Part shown: piece after piece, positions 15,711 to 23,515 of the stretch | Layout of the letters: every line of letters starts with the position of its first letter | Position numbering within the stretch: the first letter of the stretch is position 1 | NCBI RefSeq assembly: GCF_016863195.1 | Contig: NZ_BOOK01000048.1 | Location: 1-64,000 of the forward strand | Direction: 5' to 3' | Source of the DNA: Paraplanobispora takensis | GTDB lineage: Bacteria > Actinomycetota > Actinomycetes > Streptosporangiales > Streptosporangiaceae | Length of the DNA: 64,000 bases | The notes under the pieces: generated by a model | What the model saw: only the letters and a program-made list of their open reading frames with translations | The model's database searches: none | What the model was told of the DNA's origin: nothing | Made by a program: the position numbers and the translations under genes

Positions 15711-17006
15711 TCAGGCGGTCGCCGTCGTGCGGACCCTCCTGATGACGTCCTTGCGAGATTCTGTCCACAGCATGGCCAGCGTGGCGGCGACGAAGAGACC
15801 CGCCGCGCCGGCCAGCGCCACCACCGGTTCGGGACCGAGCTCGTCGGCCGCGGCGCCGCCGACGAAGATGCCGATCCCCTGAGCGGCCAGCAGGCCGGAC
15901 TGGACGAGCCCGAAGGCCTGGCCGCGCCGTTCGGCGGGCACGCACTGCACGAACGCGGCGTTCGCGGCGAGCTGGTAGGCGCCGCCGATGCCCGAGACGA
16001 ACCACAGGACCAGCACCACGGCCAGCGGCGGCCGCATCGCACAGGCGATCAGCGGGGCGCAGGTCAGCATCGCCATCCAGCCCATCGCGCGCAGGCGCCT
16101 GGAGGGGCTGACGTAGCGGCTGAACAGGAAGGCGCCCACCACCGTCCCGGCGGGCATGGCGCCCATGAGCAGGCCGGCGACGAACGAGATCTGCTGGGGG
16201 TCGTCGGTCAGCGTCGCGGCGTAGGGGGCCGCGATTCCCTCGGGAAGCACGTAGAAGCCGCAGAGCCAGGCGAAGAGCACCAGGATCCTCAGCCGCGGAT
16301 CACCGAAGACCAGCCTGGCCCCGGCCTGGGTCATCGTCCACATCGAGGGACGGTCGGTGTCGCCGCGCAGGGGAGCCGGGCGCCGCCGTACCCCGGACAT
16401 CAGGATCAACGCGGAGGCCATGAAGGTGGCCGCGTCCAGGGCCAGGGCGCGGTACGGTCCCATCCCCATGATCAGGGCGCCGCCGACGGCGAAGCCGAGC
16501 ATCTGCGCCGCCTGGTTGGTCATGTTCTGCAGGGCCGAGCCCGCGACGTAGCGATCGCCCTCGAGGAGCTCGGGCAGGAGCGCCGCCCGCGCGGCGGAGA
16601 AGGGCGCGCTGAGCAGCACCACGCAGAAGACCAGGGCGCACAGGGCGGCGAACGAGGTGCCGGGGACCGCCATGAGCGCGACCATGAGGGCGCGCAGCAC
16701 GTCGCAGACGACCATGACGCGGCGGCGGGCGTAGCGGTCGGCCAGACCCGCCAGCAGCGGCCCGCCGATGATCGGCGGCAGGTAGGTCAGCGCGTAGACC
16801 GAGGCGGTGGCCAGCGGGGACTCGGTCCGCTGGAAGACCAGAACGGACAGGGCCACCCGGGAGAGCTGGTCGCCGAGCAGCGAGAGCGCCTGACCGGCCC
16901 ACAGCGCGCGGAACTCCCCGACGGCGAGGACTTCGCCGTAGGTCGCCCGCCTTTCGGCCGGACGGCGGTGCCGCCCGGTCGACCGCCCGGACCTGGTGGC
17001 AGCCAT
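15711..17006 (-). CDS. MFS transporter
   Basis: 431 residues from ATG 17006 (GGAG about 5 nt upstream); the 36 residues upstream in frame lack coding character. About 12 membrane segments, with an N-terminal basic tail and the MFS loop ADRYARRRVMVVCDVLRA after segment 2. It is of the MFS_3 / enterobactin-exporter-like class (FRALWAGQALSLLGDQLSRVAL). Substrate unknown. Its stop lies 2 bp past the convergent PspC gene, so the two share a terminator region. Confidence 0.85.
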   Translation of the reverse strand: MAATRSGRSTGRHRRPAERRATYGEVLAVGEFRALWAGQALSLLGDQLSRVALSVLVFQRTESPLATASVYALTYLPPIIGGPLLAGLADRYARRRVMVVCDVLRALMVALMAVPGTSFAALCALVFCVVLLSAPFSAARAALLPELLEGDRYVAGSALQNMTNQAAQMLGFAVGGALIMGMGPYRALALDAATFMASALILMSGVRRRPAPLRGDTDRPSMWTMTQAGARLVFGDPRLRILVLFAWLCGFYVLPEGIAAPYAATLTDDPQQISFVAGLLMGAMPAGTVVGAFLFSRYVSPSRRLRAMGWMAMLTCAPLIACAMRPPLAVVLVLWFVSGIGGAYQLAANAAFVQCVPAERRGQAFGLVQSGLLAAQGIGIFVGGAAADELGPEPVVALAGAAGLFVAATLAMLWTESRKDVIRRVRTTATA

Positions 17007-17186
17007 ATGACTCCGCTGAGCTGGCAGGCGAACCTGACCCCGTGTATCCACTGTGTAACCTACGGTGCCCGTTGAGGCGCCGGTTCGCAACCCGAAGTGA
17101 CCAACCTCATGCAAGCTGTAATTCCAGATCGGGAAATATCGGTCATGAGGTGCGGTGATAGGGGATGCGGCCTTGATAACCGGCGA

Positions 17187-17537
17187 TTACCAGCCGAGTT
17201 CGTGCAGCCTCTCATCGCTAATGCCGAAATGATGCGCTATCTCGTGAACGACGGTTATCTGCACTTCTTCCACTACATGGTCTTCGGTGTCGCAGATCGC
17301 GCAGATCGAGTTGCGGTAGATCTCGATCCGGTCGGGCAGCACTCCGGCGTACCAGTCGCCCCGTTCGGTGAGCGGGATGCCGGTGTAGAGGCCCAGAAGG
17401 TCCGGCTCCGGCGGGTCGTCCACGACCACCACGACCACGTTGTCCATGACTTTCGTCAGTTCCGGGGGGATCGTGTCCAGCGCCTCGGCCACGAGCTCCT
17501 CGAACTTCTCTCTCGAGACCTCGATCACATCTGCCAT
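17187..17537 (-). CDS. small zinc metallopeptidase family protein
   Basis: 116 residues of the minimal zincin family (formerly DUF1025). The motif TVVHEIAHHFGISDERL gives H98, E99 and H102 of HExxH. There is no signal peptide, so it is cytoplasmic. Two cysteines (CAIC) lie 20 residues before the motif. It is divergent from the metallophosphoesterase, 56 bp away. The physiological substrate of this family is not known. Confidence 0.88.
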   Translation of the reverse strand: MADVIEVSREKFEELVAEALDTIPPELTKVMDNVVVVVVDDPPEPDLLGLYTGIPLTERGDWYAGVLPDRIEIYRNSICAICDTEDHVVEEVQITVVHEIAHHFGISDERLHELGW

Positions 17538-17593
17538 TCTGCCCCTCTTTTCCGGGTAACCGGATCTCTGGAAATGGGTAGGGGTGGAGGTGC

Positions 17594-19093
17594 ATGAATC
17601 TCACGCGTTGGACCCAGAAGGCCCGCGGGCTGGTGTCGGGGCGGGTCGCCAGGGCTGCGACGGTCGTCGCCGTCGCCCTGGCGGGAGCGTGGCTGGGAAT
17701 CAGCCTCGCCGGCCCCGTGCGCGCCGTGGTGGGGCCGGTCGAGGCCGGCATGTCCGCGGAGCTGTCCCTGACGGGGGAGACCGTCGTGGACGCCCACCCG
17801 CTCGGGACGCTCAAGTTCGACACCCATGACGCGCCCATCCGGCTGCGCGCGACCCTGCAGAACATCAACACCGAGCGGATCAAGGCCCTGCTCGACGATC
17901 CCCGGCTCGCCGACCGGCTCCCCGAGGTGCTGGAACAGGAGCTGAGCGACGGCGTCGGCCGGCTGATCCTGCGGGTCATCCTCTGCGGCCTGGCCGGGGG
18001 CCTGATCGGCTGCCTGATCGTCTTCCGGCGTCCCCGCGCCGCCCTGGCCGGCCTGCTGAGCGCCGTCGTCATGATCGCGGGCATCGGCACGGCGACGATC
18101 GTGACGTACCGGCCGGACGCCGTGGTGGAGCCGGAGTACACCGGCCTGCTCGCCGGAGCGCCGTCCCTGGTCGGCGACGCCGAGTCGATCGTGACGAAGT
18201 TCGAGACCTACCGGGGGCAGCTGGCCAAACTGGTCAACAACGTCTCCCAGCTCTACGACACGGTCTCGGCCCTGCCCGTCTACGACGCCGACCCCACCGC
18301 GATCCGGGTCCTGCACGTCTCGGACATCCACCTGAACCTGATCGCCTGGAACCTCATCCGCTCGATCACCGCCCAGTTCAAGATCGACGTGATCGTCGAC
18401 ACCGGGGACATCACCGACCACGGCACCGGCCCCGAGGACAACTTCGTCAAGGAGATCGGCAACTTCGGCGTCCCGTACGTCTTCGTGCGCGGAAACCACG
18501 ACTCCAAGGCCACCCAGCGGGCCGTGGCCAGGCAGAAGGGCGCGATCGTCCTCGACGGCACGTCCAAGACCGTCGCCGGGCTGCGCATCTACGGTCTCGG
18601 GGACCCCCGCTTCACCCCCGACAAGTCCGTGGCGGTCGACTCCGACCTCGAGTCCCTGGCCGCCCTCGGCCGGGAGCACGGCGCACGGCTCACGCAGGCC
18701 GCCGAGCCGATCGACCTCGTGGCGGTGCACGACCCGACGATCGCCAAGGGTTTCTCGGGCTCGGTCCCCATGGTCCTGACGGGCCACTCCCATGCACGCT
18801 CCACCGAGATGCTGCCCTCCGGCACCCGCGTGCTCGTCCAGGGCTCCACCGGCGGTGCCGGCCTGCGCGCCCTCGAACACGACGAGCCGACCCCGGTCAC
18901 GGCCTCGGTCCTGTACTTCGACAGGGAGACGCGCAGGCTCCGGGCCTGGGACGACATCACTCTCGGAGGGCTCGGAGAGCAGTCGGTGCAGATCCAGCGT
19001 CACCTCGAGAACGACCCTGGGCGTACAATTTCACCGGAGCCGACGATCAGCCCTTCTCCGACGGGTTCGACCGCCGGCACCGCTACGCCGTGA
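17594..19093 (+). CDS. membrane-bound metallophosphoesterase
   Basis: 499 residues with GGAGGTGC directly before ATG. Hydrophobic helices lie near 18-45 and around 125-178 (two adjacent). The calcineurin-like phosphoesterase domain follows at about 235-440, with its metal motifs: DIHLN (D244, H246), DTGDITDHG, RGNHDS (N301, H302, D303) and TGHSH (H398, H400). The catalytic domain should lie on the outer face. The C-terminus is Pro/Thr-rich. Substrate unknown. Confidence 0.85.
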   Translation: MNLTRWTQKARGLVSGRVARAATVVAVALAGAWLGISLAGPVRAVVGPVEAGMSAELSLTGETVVDAHPLGTLKFDTHDAPIRLRATLQNINTERIKALLDDPRLADRLPEVLEQELSDGVGRLILRVILCGLAGGLIGCLIVFRRPRAALAGLLSAVVMIAGIGTATIVTYRPDAVVEPEYTGLLAGAPSLVGDAESIVTKFETYRGQLAKLVNNVSQLYDTVSALPVYDADPTAIRVLHVSDIHLNLIAWNLIRSITAQFKIDVIVDTGDITDHGTGPEDNFVKEIGNFGVPYVFVRGNHDSKATQRAVARQKGAIVLDGTSKTVAGLRIYGLGDPRFTPDKSVAVDSDLESLAALGREHGARLTQAAEPIDLVAVHDPTIAKGFSGSVPMVLTGHSHARSTEMLPSGTRVLVQGSTGGAGLRALEHDEPTPVTASVLYFDRETRRLRAWDDITLGGLGEQSVQIQRHLENDPGRTISPEPTISPSPTGSTAGTATP

Positions 19094-19189
19094 GTCGGGG
19101 GAAACCACTTTGGCATCGGGGGCGAATGTCCCCTATGCTTCAGAGGTCTCCAGCGGAAGACGGCAACGGCAGCGGGACGCATGTCCTGA

Positions 19190-19262
19190 GCCCCCATCGT
19201 CTAGTGGCCTAGGACACCGCCCTTTCAAGGCGGCGACACGGGTTCGAATCCCGTTGGGGGCA
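19190..19262 (+). tRNA. tRNA-Glu(TTC)
   Basis: Cloverleaf GCCCCCATCGTCTAG... with acceptor GCCCCCA/TGGGGGC. Anticodon stem CCGCC/GGCGG with loop CTTTCAA gives TTC; T loop TTCGAAT; discriminator A. No CCA encoded. Confidence 0.97.
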
Positions 19263-19369
19263 CGGCCGAGCGAAAGCTCGCCAGGGAAACGGCAGGTCGA
19301 AGGCCTCCGAAGAGCTGGTAAGCTAAGCAAGGCAAGAAGGACGGGAGCGAAAAACTTCCGGCCAAGCAA

Positions 19370-19444
19370 GGTCCTGTAGAGCAGTTTGGAGTGCTCGCCA
19401 CCCTGTCAAGGTGGAGGTCGCGGGTTCAAGTCCCGTCAGGACCG
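19370..19444 (+). tRNA. tRNA-Asp(GTC)
   Basis: Acceptor GGTCCTG/CAGGACC; anticodon stem CCACC/GGTGG with loop CTGTCAA gives GTC; T arm CGGG-TTCAAGT-CCCG; discriminator G. It is 107 bp after tRNA-Glu; the spacer contains a GAAA-tetraloop hairpin (CGAGC-GAAA-GCTCG). Confidence 0.97.
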
Positions 19445-19471
19445 CTCTGGTGGGTGTTCATTCACCGCCCA

Positions 19472-19545
19472 GGTCAGGTAGCTCAGTTGGTACGAGCGTC
19501 CGCCTGAAAAGCGGAAGGTCGGCAGTTCGACCCTGCCCCTGACCA
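19472..19545 (+). tRNA. tRNA-Phe(GAA)
   Basis: Acceptor GGTCAGG/CCTGACC, anticodon stem TCCGC/GCGGA with loop CTGAAAA giving GAA, T arm with TTCGACC, discriminator A and encoded CCA (19546-19548). It is 27 bp after tRNA-Asp. Its 3' half and terminator recur in decayed form at 21923-22023. Confidence 0.96.
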
Positions 19546-19566
19546 CCACACCTGAAGAGCAAGAAC

Positions 19567-19597
19567 GCCCCGTACGGCTCGCCGTGCGGGGCTTTTT
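19567..19597 (+). terminator. terminator of the tRNA cluster
   Basis: GCCCCGTACGG-CTC-GCCGTGCGGGGC followed by TTTTT: a stable stem with a T run, 19 bp after the tRNA-Phe CCA. Confidence 0.85.
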
Positions 19598-19656
19598 GAT
19601 CTCCAATGACAGCGACGCTGACAGCAACGTCCTTGATCCTGGGTGAAGATGGGCGC

Positions 19657-20451
19657 ATGGGTTCCGTCCAGCCGAAGTTCCTTCTGCTCGATGAGGATGA
19701 TCAGGTTCTTGGGGCCGGTCTCGATGCAGAGGGCGTCTTCGTCGAGTCGGCGGAGAGCGATGAGGATCTCACAGTAGAGATCCTGGGATGCCTTCCTGCT
19801 CGGCGCTTACGTGATCATCTTGAGGGATCCAAGCGCTATCGCCGGAGGAATCCGCTGGACTCGCTACGGCTCCGGATGCTCGATGTGGCGGGAGGGCCCT
19901 TCGTGGACTTCCGGATGGGCGAGATCATCGAGTGGCGATCCTCGCGACTCGATCCTGAGCGGGTGGACATCATCGCTCTGTGGGGATTCGACAGTCCGTC
20001 GGCCGGCGGGCGTGATGTCTGGGAGCGCTGGCGTTCGGCTCGGCCTGATCGGCTCAACCAGTGGGCGCCGTACGGGCCGGAGGGCAGGCGGGAATGGCTG
20101 ACCATCGTCGGCCGCAGCATCCCCCGAAGGGTCGAGGGGCTCGATCGCCCGCCTGGATGCGTGTACCACCTCGATGGAACCCACGTCACCGGTGAGGCGG
20201 CCTTCTACCTCGCGATCGGAGAGGCGATAAACGGGCCCGGCGGCTACTTCGGCTGGAATCTCGATGCGCTGGACGACTGTTTGGCGGGTCGCTTCGGAGC
20301 CAGGACGCCGTTCACTCTGATCTGGAGCGACTCCCAGGTTGCGCGGGAGTCCCTGACGAGGACCTTGGGAGAGGCGGATGACGCTCCCTCCTATTTCGAG
20401 GTCATCCAGAAGATCTTCGCGGAGCGTGATGTGGATGTCGTGCTGAGGTGA
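19657..20451 (+). CDS. protein with C-terminal barstar-like domain
   Basis: 264 residues from ATG 19657. The last 100 residues fit the barstar fold (ribonuclease-inhibitor family): VYHLDGTHVTGEAAFYLAIGEAI, GPGGYFGWNLDALDDCLAG, then WSDSQVARESL and YFEVIQKIFAERD. The first 160 residues form a separate domain of unknown type (FLLLDEDDQVLGAGLDAEG...). Such N-terminal extensions are seen in actinobacterial barstar proteins. No barnase-type toxin gene is adjacent. The gene lies within the old tRNA-Phe island. Confidence 0.78.
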   Translation: MGSVQPKFLLLDEDDQVLGAGLDAEGVFVESAESDEDLTVEILGCLPARRLRDHLEGSKRYRRRNPLDSLRLRMLDVAGGPFVDFRMGEIIEWRSSRLDPERVDIIALWGFDSPSAGGRDVWERWRSARPDRLNQWAPYGPEGRREWLTIVGRSIPRRVEGLDRPPGCVYHLDGTHVTGEAAFYLAIGEAINGPGGYFGWNLDALDDCLAGRFGARTPFTLIWSDSQVARESLTRTLGEADDAPSYFEVIQKIFAERDVDVVLR

Positions 20452-20543
20452 CCGCAGCCCGGCGCATCCTCACCGGGGCGGGACCCCGCTGACGAGGTGC
20501 CCGCCCTTCCCCGCGGATCAGGCTCACCGCTCGGCGACGAGGT

Positions 20544-20833
20544 TCAGGAGATGGAATCCTTTCCCCGGGAATCCCTCCACTCGTCCCGCCCCGCTGTCTC
20601 ATCGGCGGAAGGGACGGGGATGTCGGTCTCGGCGCCCCAGCCGGTCAGGCGGGCGTCGAGGACATGGAAAATCCGGAGATTGGAGCCGTTGACGATCCAC
20701 CGCCGACGAGCTGACGCTTGAGCGCGTCGACCGGGCTGATCGGGCCTGTCCGAGCGTCCGCAGCGGTACCGAGTCCGGTGACCGCGATGGATGCGGCCAT
20801 CGCGACGGCCAGTGGGGCGATCCATCGCTTCAT
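20544..20833 (-). pseudogene. frameshifted secreted protein
   Basis: ATG 20833 has a strong GAGGAGG 9 nt upstream and opens a clear signal peptide, MKRWIAPLAVAMAASIAVTG, cleaved after ADA. The frame continues to about VDALKRQLV and then loses coding character. From there a different frame shows strong G/C third positions (RWIVNGSNLRIFHVLDARL...) to TGA at 20544. A frameshift near 20700, or a larger deletion, has therefore fused or broken a secreted-protein gene. It looks like a member of an actinobacterial secreted family, but the family is not identified. Confidence 0.5.
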
Positions 20834-20956
20834 CCGAGTGGTCCTCCTCGATCCTCTCCGCGCCGGGAAGGCACTGCTGATCTTCCTGTCCCGAGGTCTC
20901 TTTTGCGCGCCGAACAGGATCGACGGGTCCGTGGACCGGGGCGTTACCGTGTGCGC

Positions 20957-21241
20957 GTGACGTTCGTGAACATCGTCCGGCCGAAGGGCGAGGAGCCGTA
21001 TCCGTGTCCGTGCTGCGGGTTCCTCACCCTTGAACAGCGGGGCATGCACGAGATCTGCCCGGTGTGCTTCTGGGAGGACGACGGGCAGGACGACCACGAT
21101 GCAGACGAGGTCCGTGGTGGCCCCGACTACGAGCTGAGTCTCACCAGGGGACGGCGGAACTTCGCCGAGTTCGGCGCGAGCCGCCGGCAGGACGTCAACA
21201 AGGTGCGCGATCCGTTTCCGCACGAGCACCCGATCAGGTGA
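20957..21241 (+). CDS. CPCC-type cysteine-rich protein
   Basis: 94 residues. CPCC (C17-C20) followed by CPVC (C34, C37) and WEDDGQDD are the signature of the CPCC cysteine-rich family, a probable zinc-binding domain of unknown function. GTG 20957 is chosen because TACCGT (20945-20950) ends 6 nt before it, a leaderless arrangement; GTG 20951 is in frame too. CPCC proteins often lie beside immunity-type genes such as barstar in bacterial islands, as here. Confidence 0.75.
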   Translation: MTFVNIVRPKGEEPYPCPCCGFLTLEQRGMHEICPVCFWEDDGQDDHDADEVRGGPDYELSLTRGRRNFAEFGASRRQDVNKVRDPFPHEHPIR

Positions 21242-21306
21242 TCTCGCCGAAACGGATGCCGACAACAGGTCTGGACGGTCCCGGGAGATCGTCTTCCGGC
21301 TACGGA

Positions 21307-21433
21307 TCAGAAGTTGGAAGAGGAGCCGGTCAGGTGCCTGAGGCCGTACATGTAGTCCTCGGGAGCGGGCAGGCCGCCGGGTGTCCAGACGAAGTAGCGC
21401 GTCGATGCGTGGAGACCTAGGCTGATGATCATG
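21307..21433 (-). pseudogene. C-terminal remnant of an unrecognised gene
   Basis: On the minus strand the frame ending at TGA 21307-21309 reads MIISLGLHASTRYFVW followed by TPGGLPAPEDYMYGLRHL and a short tail. 31 of about 35 codons end in G or C, a strong coding signal for so short a stretch. It runs into the start of the neighbouring secreted-protein gene, so only the tail of an older gene appears to be left. Confidence 0.35.
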
Positions 21434-21895
21434 ACGCGTTCGGCGATCGCGGTGCTTGCGGCCGTCTGCTTGGGGGCCGGTGCCGTTCTGGTCGCTCCTG
21501 CCGCCTTCCTGGTGTTGACCTATGGGTGTACCGCCGAGGATGACCGGTTCGCCACCGCTCTGGCCGGGCTCAGCATCCTCGATGTCCACCCGGTGACTGC
21601 GACGCCCCAAGGGGAACGCGACTCCAGCTGTGACGATGACGACCGGATAGTGACCGTCTGGCAGTCTTATCGGTCCTCGGGGCCGAGCGCCGATGTGCTG
21701 TCCTTCTACCGGGACGCCGCGTTCATGGATGGCTGGAAGCCCTTGATGGGGGAGGACGGCGAAGAGACGGGCTGCTTCGTCAAGCCGGTCGGTGTCAGTG
21801 ATCTCCACCTCTCGGTGTCGATGGGCGAGGAGACGTACGACGCCGACTATGACGTGGACGTGAGCTCTTCTGCGGACGGTGGAGGCTGGTGTTGA
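21431..21895 (+). CDS. secreted or membrane-anchored hypothetical protein
   Basis: 154 residues. An N-terminal hydrophobic segment (about 4-30) ends LVLTYGC, a weak lipobox, followed by an acidic domain with Cys pairs (SSCDDDDR, ETGCFVKP) and C-terminal GGGWC. ATG 21431 follows TAGGCT (21418-21423) by 7 nt, so it is probably leaderless. It is another solitary gene of the tRNA-Phe island. Family unknown. Confidence 0.65.
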   Translation: MTRSAIAVLAAVCLGAGAVLVAPAAFLVLTYGCTAEDDRFATALAGLSILDVHPVTATPQGERDSSCDDDDRIVTVWQSYRSSGPSADVLSFYRDAAFMDGWKPLMGEDGEETGCFVKPVGVSDLHLSVSMGEETYDADYDVDVSSSADGGGWC

Positions 21896-21922
21896 CGCCG
21901 CCGGTTCTCGGAGTGCTTTCGC

Positions 21923-22023
21923 TCCGCCTGAAAAGTGGAAGGCCGGCAGTTCGGCCCTGCCCCTGACCATCACACCCGCACAGCAAGAACGCTCCGTACG
22001 GCTCGCCGTGCGGGGCTTTTGAT
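21923..22023 (+). repeat. decayed copy of tRNA-Phe 3' half plus terminator
   Basis: About 100 bp align with 19499-19600 with about eight substitutions and one missing T. The copy begins in the anticodon stem, as att repeats of tRNA-integrating elements do, and keeps the downstream terminator hairpin (CGTACGG-CTC-GCCGTGCGGGGC, TTTT). There is no 5' half, so no functional tRNA. It is best read as the far end of an old island or segmental duplication at tRNA-Phe. Confidence 0.8.
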
Positions 22024-22126
22024 GTGTTGCCCCACCCGTTATGGGTGGTTCCCGGCGCCCTCCGCCGCCGCACCCTGTCATGAGCGTGGAAACCGCAGCA
22101 GCAACGGTGTCCGGAGGGAACGTGCC

Positions 22127-23263
22127 ATGACGACGAGTACGACTCCCGCCCCCGTCCCGTTCACCGCCCGTGACTTCGAGGCGCGGAGGGCGCGGGTGGT
22201 CGCCGCGGCGGCGGAGGCCGGGCTCGGTGGGGTCCTCGTCGCGCCGGGGCCGGATCTCGTATGGCTGACCGGGTACCGGCCGACCGCGATCACCGAGCGG
22301 CTGACGCTGCTGGTTCTCACCTCCGACCGGGAACCGGCCCTGCTGGTGCCCACTCTTGAGAGGCCGGACGCCGAGGCGGCCGAGGGGACCTCCTCCCTGG
22401 ACATCCTCGACTGGCCGGACGGGGCCGACCCGTACCGCGTCGCAGGCACGCTCCTGCCGTCGGAGGGGGAGTTCGGCGTCTCGGACTCGGCGTGGGCCCT
22501 CCACCTGCTCGGCCTGCAGGATCAGGCGCCGAAGTCGCGCTACCGCGCGCTGACGCGGAGCCTGCCCATGCTCCGCGCGGTCAAGGACGCCAACGAACTC
22601 GGCCGGCTGGCCGCGGCGGGTGCGGCAGCCGACCGGACCTACACCGAGGTCATCCGGCTGCGCTTCGCCGGTCGTCGCGAGACCGAGGTCGCGGCGGACC
22701 TCGCGGCGTTGCTGCGCGAGTTCGGGCACGAGCAGGTCGACTTCACCGTCGTCGGCTCCGGCCCGAACGGCGCCAATCCTCATCACGAGGCCGGGGAGCG
22801 GGTGATCCGGCCCGGTGACGCGGTCGTGCTGGACTTCGGGGGACTCATGTACGGCTACGGCTCCGACACCACGCGCACGGTGTGCGTCGGCGTGCCCACC
22901 CCGCAGGTGCAGCGGGTGCACGACATCGTCCGCGGCGCCCAGCAGGCCGCCTTCGAGGCCGTGCGCCCCGGGGTCGCGTGCCAGGAGATCGACCGTGTCG
23001 CCAGGGCCTTCATCGCGGAGGCCGGGTACGGCGAGCGGTTCATCCACCGCACCGGTCACGGGATCGGCGTGACCACGCATGAGCCGCCCTACATGGTCGA
23101 AGGCGAAGAGCAGCCGCTCGTCCCCGGCATGTGTTTCTCGATCGAACCGGGCGTCTACCTCACCGGCAGGTTCGGCGTCAGGATCGAGGACATCGTGACC
23201 GTCACGGACGAGGGGGGCCGGCGGTTCAACAACACCGACCACGCCCTCCAGATCGTCGAGTGA
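22127..23263 (+). CDS. M24-family Xaa-Pro peptidase
   Basis: 378 residues from ATG 22127 with GGAGGG about 8 nt upstream. A creatinase/prolidase N-terminal domain (about 15-150) is followed by the pita-bread M24 domain. Metal ligands are visible: VVLDFGG (Asp), GSDTTRTV (Asp), HRTGHGIG (His), FSIEPGVY (Glu) and RIEDIV (Glu). It should release the first residue from X-Pro peptides in the cytoplasm. The genes downstream, a permease and an M20 dipeptidase, point to peptide or amino-acid use. Confidence 0.92.
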   Translation: MTTSTTPAPVPFTARDFEARRARVVAAAAEAGLGGVLVAPGPDLVWLTGYRPTAITERLTLLVLTSDREPALLVPTLERPDAEAAEGTSSLDILDWPDGADPYRVAGTLLPSEGEFGVSDSAWALHLLGLQDQAPKSRYRALTRSLPMLRAVKDANELGRLAAAGAAADRTYTEVIRLRFAGRRETEVAADLAALLREFGHEQVDFTVVGSGPNGANPHHEAGERVIRPGDAVVLDFGGLMYGYGSDTTRTVCVGVPTPQVQRVHDIVRGAQQAAFEAVRPGVACQEIDRVARAFIAEAGYGERFIHRTGHGIGVTTHEPPYMVEGEEQPLVPGMCFSIEPGVYLTGRFGVRIEDIVTVTDEGGRRFNNTDHALQIVE

Positions 23264-23515
23264 GCGAGTAGGAGCGCGCCGTGGCCGCCCTGCCCCGCGC
23301 GGCCGTACCCGGCGTGCGGAACCCTACCCCCGTAAAGGTCACCCCTCCCGGGTGAGAGCCGGTGATCACAGGGCGTTCTAACGTGATCGCATCCACCTTT
23401 CCGCCGTGATCGAGGGGGCGATGAGGGTGCGGGAATTCGATAGGGCGTCCGCCGCCGGAAGGTGTCCCGCCATGACGCGTGGGAGGCCGCATCGGCGGGG
23501 CGAAGTGAGGCTGAC

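Noticed and set aside
20645-23242. 865-residue open frame on the minus strand
   Set aside because: It mirrors the M24 peptidase and island genes; it is low in coding character except for the signal peptide at its end, which is annotated separately as a pseudogene.
23264-23515. Riboswitch before the amino-acid permease
   Set aside because: Several GC stems are possible, but no conserved riboswitch core could be recognised by eye.
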